Positions 23,955 to 29,317 of a DNA stretch of 29,317 bases are shown piece after piece; position 1 is the first letter of the stretch, and each line of letters starts with the position of its first letter. The stretch spans positions 1 to 29,317 of the forward strand of contig CAZNQD010000022.1 in NCBI GenBank assembly GCA_964575345.1, given 5' to 3'. The notes below the pieces were generated by a model. It saw only the letters and a program-made list of their open reading frames with translations, was not told where the DNA came from and searched no databases. Origin of the DNA: UBA1402 sp964575345 (lineage in GTDB: Bacteria; Bacteroidota; Bacteroidia; Bacteroidales; UBA1402). Position numbers and translations under genes: made by a program.

Positions 23955-23987
23955 TCTTGTATGGTTTTACTATAAGGTATTCCTTTT

Positions 23988-25574
23988 TTACTTAAAGTCT
24001 ATTTCTTCTACAGCCAGGAACTTATTGTCACCGGTCCGGCTTATTATAACATAGGTGCCATTGGGTGTATCGATGCCGGGAATTCTTTTGTCCAGGTAAT
24101 ACTCGTTTTTATCTTCTTTCGATTTTCGGCCATACGATGTAAAATCGCTTATAGTACAGGCGTTTGCGTCTATTTTGCCTATGCGGAAATAGTTACCGTC
24201 TTTGGTTTTTTCTATCAATACCGGAAAGACTTGGCTGTTGGTGTTTTGCCTGATAAACATATCAATGGGTCTTTGGTTTTTTTTGTCGGCCGAAGCCGTA
24301 TAATCTTCCAGCACACCGTGGGTATATTGTTTTATCAGATTGCCGGCACGATCAAATTGCAGATAATACATACAGGCAGGTAATCCGAGTTTCTGAAAGA
24401 CTGCCAGCACGTGGCCGTTCGCAAGCTCAAGCAGCCCCCGGTAGGTATTATTTTTTTTGTGTAAATACTCCAATGTGTGGTCAAAAAAGGCGGTTTTCTT
24501 TTCGCTGCCGGGTTTTACCACAATCGTTTCCAGAGCCGAAGCCAATGTCTTCCGGGAATATACGAGTTTGTCGTCTTCGATCTTTACCAGCAGTATTCCC
24601 TGGTCTTTTTTCTTTCCCACTCGTGCCAATACATAGATAAGTCCGTTTTCCAATATCTCGGCTCCCAGAATTAACATATCGGGCATACCATCGAAACAAA
24701 TTTGTTTATCGACGCTGCCATGTTTATTGATAATAGTGATGGTTCTGGTATTGGATCCTTTATTGTAGAATTCTTCTGAACCTTTGGATGGGGTGGGAAC
24801 ATCTTTGGAAATCAGCATCAGTCTATTGTTTGCCACTTCTGTACATATTTCCGTTTGTTGAACATAAGTAAAAGGTATGAGGGTGACTTTTTCTACAGCC
24901 AGTTTATTGGCGTCGGCTTTTACAACGCAGTAGTCTATGTAAGTATCCACACTGCCCACTCCCAATCTTCCCTTGGTAACCAGTTTGGGGAAAACGCCGC
25001 CCAGGGCTATTAAATTGCCGGCAGAAAGAAAACCCATGTTTTTGTCCAGACCTAAAGTCCGCGTATTTTGGGATTGACCTTCAATACCTACGTGCATTTC
25101 AGAAATGGGAATTATTTTTCTTTCATCAGGCGTCAAAATGCCCTTGATTGTTTTTTCGGCAACAAATTCTTCGCCAATATACCTGCCATCGATGTAATTT
25201 TTTTGGATATACCCTTTTTCGAGTTCCATTTGTCCCCAAAACGAGGAAGGCACCACCCTTACAAAGCGGACAATTCCGTCTTTCTGACCAACGCTGACCG
25301 GAGTAGGATTGGAATTGTTTTCTGACGGGCTTGCAGTTGTTGGTTGCGAGTTTATGGTGTTCAAGTTTTGATCGAATGTAAACTGGTACAATTCCACCTC
25401 TTTTTTGGACAGCACTACGTTTAACTGACTATCCCGGGTTAATTCTACTTGAGCTAATTTTGCTTTTTTGAACTCTTTGGGTATTTCCACAACAGCTTTT
25501 TTTACAGTAGTTTGGGCAAAGATACCTGAGGTTAAAATCAGGCCCATACTTAGAAGTAATAGTCTTGTTTTCAT
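23988..25574 (-). CDS. Large exported protein of unknown function
   Basis: 528 residues with a signal peptide (MKTRLLLLSMGLILTSGIFA). The next part is Lys-rich and charged, then a low-complexity linker appears (PTTASPSENNSNPTPVSVG). The rest alternates short strands and turns with recurring phrases (GLIYVLARVGKKKDQG, GHVLAVFQKLG, GTYVIISRTGDNKFLAVEEI), suggesting a beta-rich, perhaps propeller-like fold. There is no C-terminal T9SS sorting domain and no lipobox, so it may be periplasmic. I do not recognise the family. It is the first gene of the three-gene unit, 33 bases before the barrel gene, and lies downstream of a two-component system separated by a terminator. Confidence 0.75.
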   Translation of the reverse strand: MKTRLLLLSMGLILTSGIFAQTTVKKAVVEIPKEFKKAKLAQVELTRDSQLNVVLSKKEVELYQFTFDQNLNTINSQPTTASPSENNSNPTPVSVGQKDGIVRFVRVVPSSFWGQMELEKGYIQKNYIDGRYIGEEFVAEKTIKGILTPDERKIIPISEMHVGIEGQSQNTRTLGLDKNMGFLSAGNLIALGGVFPKLVTKGRLGVGSVDTYIDYCVVKADANKLAVEKVTLIPFTYVQQTEICTEVANNRLMLISKDVPTPSKGSEEFYNKGSNTRTITIINKHGSVDKQICFDGMPDMLILGAEILENGLIYVLARVGKKKDQGILLVKIEDDKLVYSRKTLASALETIVVKPGSEKKTAFFDHTLEYLHKKNNTYRGLLELANGHVLAVFQKLGLPACMYYLQFDRAGNLIKQYTHGVLEDYTASADKKNQRPIDMFIRQNTNSQVFPVLIEKTKDGNYFRIGKIDANACTISDFTSYGRKSKEDKNEYYLDKRIPGIDTPNGTYVIISRTGDNKFLAVEEIDFK

Positions 25575-25607
25575 GTTTGTTTGATTGTTAATTCAAAAAT
25601 ACAAGGC

Positions 25608-25615
25608 AAAAGTAT
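25608..25615 (-). promoter_or_regulatory. Candidate -7 box for the three-gene exported-protein operon
   Basis: Minus-strand TACTTTTG, 34 bases before the ATG of the 528-residue protein, matches TAnnTTTG. The nearest TTG is only 14 bases upstream, so the -33 element is weak. A weak promoter would suit an activator-dependent gene set. Confidence 0.42.
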
Positions 25616-25625
25616 CTACATAAAA

Positions 25626-25657
25626 AACACAAAAAAATCCATATAAATATGGATTTT
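25626..25657 (-). terminator. Terminator downstream of the response-regulator gene
   Basis: An 11-pair stem (25633-25643 with 25648-25657, arm ATCCATA) with loop TAAA, followed on the minus strand by a T-run. It is AT-rich and so of moderate strength. It lies 32 bases past the response-regulator stop and separates the two-component genes from the exported-protein genes. Confidence 0.65.
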
Positions 25658-25688
25658 TAAGGCGAAGTCAACGAAATCTTCTGTAAAA

Positions 25689-26339
25689 TCAGTGAATGAG
25701 CTTATGCTGTATGGCGTATTTTAGCAGGCCCACTATGGACTTGCTTCCTGTTTTTCTCATAATATTGATACGGTGGGTATCTACTGTCTGTTTGGATATG
25801 AATAATTTCCCGGCAATGTCTTTGCTGGTCATTTCCTGAAGGATTAAAAAAAGAACTTCGTGTTCTCTGGCGCTCAACTTAGGATAACTGTTTTGTTGGT
25901 TTTGTTCCGACGACATCTTTTTTACGAGGGGTAGAATTTCACAGGCGAAATAGCTGCCTTTTTCAATGAGTGCTTTAATCCCTTTCCGGAATTCTTCTTT
26001 GCCGCAGATTTTTAGCATATATCCGTCTGCTTCGTATTCGAGGGCTTTTTTTACATAATAGGCCTCATCGTGCATGGATAGAAAAATAACTTTTATGCCT
26101 TCGAATTGCTCTTTTACTTTACGACAAAGCTCCAGACCATCCATGCCGTTCATTTCGATGTCGGCAATAAGAATATCAATTTCTCCCTGCAGCAGGGTAA
26201 TTTTTGACCATGCTTCCTCTCCGTTGCCTGCCTTTCCCGAGATTACCGTATCAGGGCTATCAGAAAGCATGCTTTCTATGCCGCTTACCACAAGAGGGTG
26301 ATCGTCCACTATGAAAATTCTTGTTTTTTGTTCTGTCAT
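25689..26339 (-). CDS. NarL/FixJ-type response regulator
   Basis: 216 residues. The receiver domain starts IFIVDDHPLVVSGIESML with acidic residues D12 and D13. The phosphoacceptor is D60 in ILIADIEMNGMDG, and KVIFLSMHDEAYYVKKAL holds the conserved Ser and Lys region. A linker precedes a LuxR-type helix-turn-helix (LSAREHEVLFLILQEM and SKDIAGKLFISKQTVDTHRI, then IMRKTGSKSIVGLL). The start codon overlaps the stop of the histidine kinase gene (ATGA at 26339-26336), so the two are a cognate pair. Likely targets include the adjacent three exported-protein genes, but no operator is identified. Confidence 0.93.
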   Translation of the reverse strand: MTEQKTRIFIVDDHPLVVSGIESMLSDSPDTVISGKAGNGEEAWSKITLLQGEIDILIADIEMNGMDGLELCRKVKEQFEGIKVIFLSMHDEAYYVKKALEYEADGYMLKICGKEEFRKGIKALIEKGSYFACEILPLVKKMSSEQNQQNSYPKLSAREHEVLFLILQEMTSKDIAGKLFISKQTVDTHRINIMRKTGSKSIVGLLKYAIQHKLIH

Positions 26340-28219
26340 TGCCTGGGAATGATTATGTTGAATGTAGTTCCTTTGTTGAGATCCGACAAAAGTTCCACCT
26401 TGCCCTTGAGTTGCTTAACCCTGTCGAAAATATTATTCAGCCCCATGCCTTTGGTTTCTTTAAGTATGGCTGTATCAAAACCCCGGCCGTCGTCATCAAT
26501 TTTGAGAATTATTTCCTGCGGTGTGTATTCCAATAAAATGTTTATGTTTTCAGCTTCGGCATACTTCAAAGCGTTATTACTGATTTCCTGCACTATACGG
26601 TACAGTACAAAATTACTGATTTCGTCCTGATCCAAAGCCGGCCCTGCATTTTTCACTTTAAGATGGAATTGTGTTTGTTTTTGCATAAAATTGCATTGAT
26701 CGCAAAAATTTTCGAGAGCCGGGATCAATCCTTTATTTAAATCTTTCGGTGCCATGTTGCGCGAAATCGTACGTATTTCGAGGGAGGCCTCTTTTACGAG
26801 CCCGGATATTTCTTTCACCTGATCGCTGTCTACGCTTTTTAAGGACGAAATATACATTTGAATCACGGCCAGTTTTTGATTGACGCTGTCGTGCAATTCG
26901 CGCGCAATGCGAGAACGCTCGTTTTTTTCCATTCCAATAAGCATCGACATCACATTTTTGTCTTGTTCGACGATTCTCAGTGCTGCAGCTTTTTTCTTTA
27001 TCTGGACATATAACAAAAACAGGGCTATCATCAACAACATTATCGCAACTATCAGGGCTATAATAATCCGCTGAATGGATAGCTGTCGTTGTTGCCCGGC
27101 TATCTGCCGCATTTTTTTATCCGACTCGTATTCTATGTTGAGCCGCTCAATAGTTCGGTTGATATCTATATTATTAATTTTTTGCTGAATGTGGATTATT
27201 GAATCTTTCCATTGCAGTGCTAACTTATAATTGTTCTCGTTGGCGGCATTGGCAGCAAGTGTATTGAAAACAAGGGCTTTTTTGTCGGGGCTGTTTTCGC
27301 GGGAAAAAATGTCGATTGCTTTTTGATAATAATAGTCGGCCTGACGGGAATGTCCTGTTTGGTAATAAATATTGGCAAGCAGTACCAGATTTACGGCCAT
27401 ATTTACTTGGAAACCACAAATAGAATCTGTTTGATAAGATTTATGAAAATAAAAAATTGCACTGTCGGTTTGGTTTTTTTCTAAAAAACAGACGGCCATG
27501 TTGTTGTAGAACGAACTCAAGGACAGCTTATACTCTTCCTTACCGTAACGACGTATCATTTCTCTGTCGATAATAAGGGCACTGTCCAAAAGTCCTCTCC
27601 TGCCGTATAAGTTGGCTTTTAGATGGGCCATGCTCAACAACAAAGGCAGGTAGGTGGAATCCCGGCCAGCTTGGTTGATGTAGGCCGTTGTTTTGTCAAA
27701 ATCGCCTTTATTATAAGAGGCTTTGGCCATATTTCCGTAGACGGTGCAGAGGCGTACTGAATGCTTGAGCGTTTCGTACTGTTTTTCTGCCTGATGAAAA
27801 TAATGGAAGGCGGAGTCGTATTCGGCCAGCATCATAAAGTTGATTCCTTTGCACAAGAAGCATAAAGCATTCAGGGAATCGACGGTAGATTGACTCTTGA
27901 GGCTGATAATTGCTTCATCAATAAATTGATTTGATTTTGCATAATCTCCGGCTCTGTAACTTAGCCTGCTTTCAGTCATTTTTTTTAAATACTGCATCAA
28001 ATCAGAGGAATAATCCCTTGTAAGACTGTCCAGGCAATAATAATAATTGAGCAAAGAATCGTATTCGGCATAGCTGTATATTTGAAACTTAGGATAATAA
28101 GAATCAAAAACACGCCGATTTTCTGCCTCATATCTGGAACAGCCTGAAATAAGTATTAATACAAAAACAAAAAAAAAGACTCCCTGTCTTTTCTCTTTTG
28201 TGTTTTTATCCCTCGCCAT
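26336..28219 (-). CDS. TPR-containing sensor histidine kinase with lipobox-like N-terminus
   Basis: 627 residues. The N-terminus has a hydrophobic segment ending in ISGC (C27), a lipobox, so the protein may be lipidated on the periplasmic side. A long periplasmic part follows, made of TPR-like helices with repeated phrases such as AEYDSAFHYFHQAEKQYETL and SRQADYYYQKAIDIF. One membrane helix lies near residues 390-415 (IIIALIVAIMLLMIALFLLY). The HisKA_3 phosphorylation site is RIARELHDSVNQK (H443). The HATPase domain has EISNNALKYA (N box), DDDGRGFD (G1) and KGMGLNNI (G2). Bacteroidota have many TPR kinases of this plan. It is coupled to the response-regulator gene. The start at 28219 is 46 bases after the antiporter stop, with no clear promoter between. 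Confidence 0.9.
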   Translation of the reverse strand: MARDKNTKEKRQGVFFFVFVLILISGCSRYEAENRRVFDSYYPKFQIYSYAEYDSLLNYYYCLDSLTRDYSSDLMQYLKKMTESRLSYRAGDYAKSNQFIDEAIISLKSQSTVDSLNALCFLCKGINFMMLAEYDSAFHYFHQAEKQYETLKHSVRLCTVYGNMAKASYNKGDFDKTTAYINQAGRDSTYLPLLLSMAHLKANLYGRRGLLDSALIIDREMIRRYGKEEYKLSLSSFYNNMAVCFLEKNQTDSAIFYFHKSYQTDSICGFQVNMAVNLVLLANIYYQTGHSRQADYYYQKAIDIFSRENSPDKKALVFNTLAANAANENNYKLALQWKDSIIHIQQKINNIDINRTIERLNIEYESDKKMRQIAGQQRQLSIQRIIIALIVAIMLLMIALFLLYVQIKKKAAALRIVEQDKNVMSMLIGMEKNERSRIARELHDSVNQKLAVIQMYISSLKSVDSDQVKEISGLVKEASLEIRTISRNMAPKDLNKGLIPALENFCDQCNFMQKQTQFHLKVKNAGPALDQDEISNFVLYRIVQEISNNALKYAEAENINILLEYTPQEIILKIDDDGRGFDTAILKETKGMGLNNIFDRVKQLKGKVELLSDLNKGTTFNIIIPRQ

Positions 28220-28265
28220 AGATTTGTATTTAAAAATTTAATAACCCGATAACAGCGGTACTGAT

Positions 28266-29317
28266 TTATCTTTTTGAGCCCCGCGCCAGCAAATACTTAT
28301 CGACCAGATCGTCTTTATTATCGGTAATTACCAGCATCTTGTCCCTCTCTTTCAGCACAGTCTTACCCGTAGGTACAAAATACAAGTCGTCGCGCTTAAT
28401 CAAAACAACTAAGGTATTTTCGGGTAAATTCAGGTGATACATTTTATTGCCGTCTTCGAGCATTGCCTGGCTGACTTCGATTTCTGTCATAAAGGACTTG
28501 ATGTCGTCCGAGAAATCGACATCAAAATCGATCAATTTACTATTGTGCGGCGGTTTATCGGCCAACTTGAGCCAACGGGCCACCAAAGGCAGCGAAGTAC
28601 CCTGCACCAGCAAGGAGACCAAGGTGCAGAAAAACACAATGTTAAAGATCAGCCGGGCATGAGGCACATTTTCGACCAGAGGGAATATGGCAAAAATAAT
28701 CGGCACGGCTCCCCGCAGCCCCACCCACGAAACATAGGCCTTGTCTCTGACCGGCATTTTTCGGAAGGGCAGCAAACTGATAAACACAGACAAGGGCCGC
28801 GATACAAAAATCATCATAAAGCTTATGATAAGACCCGGTATAATAATGGGAATCAGTTCGTGTGGATTCACCAACAAACCCAGAGTTAAGAACATGATAA
28901 GCTGAAAGAGCCAGGCCAGGCCGTCAAAAAACTTGAGCGAGGTTCGCTTGTGTACAAATTTGGAATTACCTATAACCAGCCCTCCGATGTAAACCGCCAA
29001 AAAGCCGTTGCCCTCTATAAAATAACTTGTCGAAAAGATAAAGATGCAAAAGGTCAGCACCAGAATAGGATAGAGCGAATCGTTGTCGATCTTGATGTGA
29101 TTGATTATAAAGACAGCCAGTTTACCAAGAACATATCCCGCGGCAGCACCTATGCCCAGTTGCAGCAATAAGGTACCTGTTACCTGCCAGTAATCGGGGG
29201 CAGCTCCCATGCGTATAATTTCGATAAGCGAAATTACCAGCACATAAGCCATGGGGTCGTTGCTGCCGCTCTCGAGCTCCAGCAAGGGACGAAGGTTGTT
29301 CTTTAATGACAAGCCTT
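28266..29317 (-). CDS. CPA1-family cation/proton antiporter (NhaP2/CvrA-like), 3' part
   Basis: The reading frame is open to the right edge, giving at least 350 residues; the N-terminal helices are missing. The visible part begins GLSLKNNLRPLLELESGSND, and SGSNDPMAYVLVISL is a signature of the antiporter ion-binding region. Several hydrophobic helices follow (for example TLLLQLGIGAAAGYVLGKLA and SWVGLRGAVPIIFAIFPLV). From about 265 residues in, a cytoplasmic C-terminal domain of TrkA_C/RCK_C type appears (NTLVVLIKRDDLYFVPTGKT and DKMLVITDNKDDL). This layout matches NhaP2/CvrA potassium/proton antiporters. Substrate (K+ or Na+) cannot be settled from the sequence. The stop at 28266 is followed 46 bases later by the histidine kinase gene. 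Confidence 0.9.
   Translation of the reverse strand, partial: GLSLKNNLRPLLELESGSNDPMAYVLVISLIEIIRMGAAPDYWQVTGTLLLQLGIGAAAGYVLGKLAVFIINHIKIDNDSLYPILVLTFCIFIFSTSYFIEGNGFLAVYIGGLVIGNSKFVHKRTSLKFFDGLAWLFQLIMFLTLGLLVNPHELIPIIIPGLIISFMMIFVSRPLSVFISLLPFRKMPVRDKAYVSWVGLRGAVPIIFAIFPLVENVPHARLIFNIVFFCTLVSLLVQGTSLPLVARWLKLADKPPHNSKLIDFDVDFSDDIKSFMTEIEVSQAMLEDGNKMYHLNLPENTLVVLIKRDDLYFVPTGKTVLKERDKMLVITDNKDDLVDKYLLARGSKR

Overview
The window looks like chromosomal DNA from a Bacteroidota organism, most likely of the order Bacteroidales and probably a metagenome scaffold. Four things point there: promoter-like boxes of the Bacteroidota type (TTG, about 19-21 bases, TAnnTTTG), a type IX secretion sorting domain, an UpxY-type antiterminator, and A-rich start regions without obvious Shine-Dalgarno sequences. 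Two 100-base N runs mark scaffold joins. The join at 13131-13230 is flanked by an exact 55-base duplication, so it is almost certainly an assembly artefact.

Bases 1-8204 (minus strand) form a surface-polysaccharide assembly and export operon. It is read from a promoter near 8173-8204 through a leader with a hairpin into an UpxY-like antiterminator. A four-pass membrane sugar-nucleotide dehydratase, an FrhB-family Fe-S protein, a polysaccharide pyruvyl transferase, a Wza-like SLBB outer-membrane export protein and the start of a Wzz-like chain-length regulator follow. A tRNA-Thr(CGT) with its own promoter and terminator lies at 8467-8539. Upstream of it, a small unknown protein and a Wzx flippase form a second unit (8652-10762).

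Bases 10832-19272 (minus strand) hold a tightly packed sugar-activation operon: a predicted lipoprotein, a 4,6-dehydratase, a LegC-type aminotransferase, a NeuD/PglD-type acetyltransferase, a hydrolysing 2-epimerase (NeuC/LegG), a nonulosonate synthase (NeuB/LegI), a CBS-nucleotidyltransferase fusion (PtmE-like) and a CMP-nonulosonate synthetase (NeuA/LegF). Together these suggest synthesis of CMP-legionaminic acid or a close relative. Wzx and the export genes could then move a glycan carrying it to the surface. No glycosyltransferase, Wzy polymerase or initiating phosphoglycosyl transferase is visible, so the locus must continue elsewhere.

Bases 19422-21845 carry rpsA (ribosomal protein S1) on the plus strand, with a strong promoter, a leader hairpin, a terminator and an unusual 100-residue Ala/Lys/Glu tail.

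Bases 21876-28219 (minus strand) are AT-richer. They hold a TPR sensor histidine kinase and a LuxR-type response regulator, followed by three exported proteins: an unknown secreted protein, a likely outer-membrane barrel and a T9SS cargo protein. This set is the best candidate here for an undescribed surface system. The right edge (28266-29317) is the 3' part of a CPA1-type cation/proton antiporter gene.
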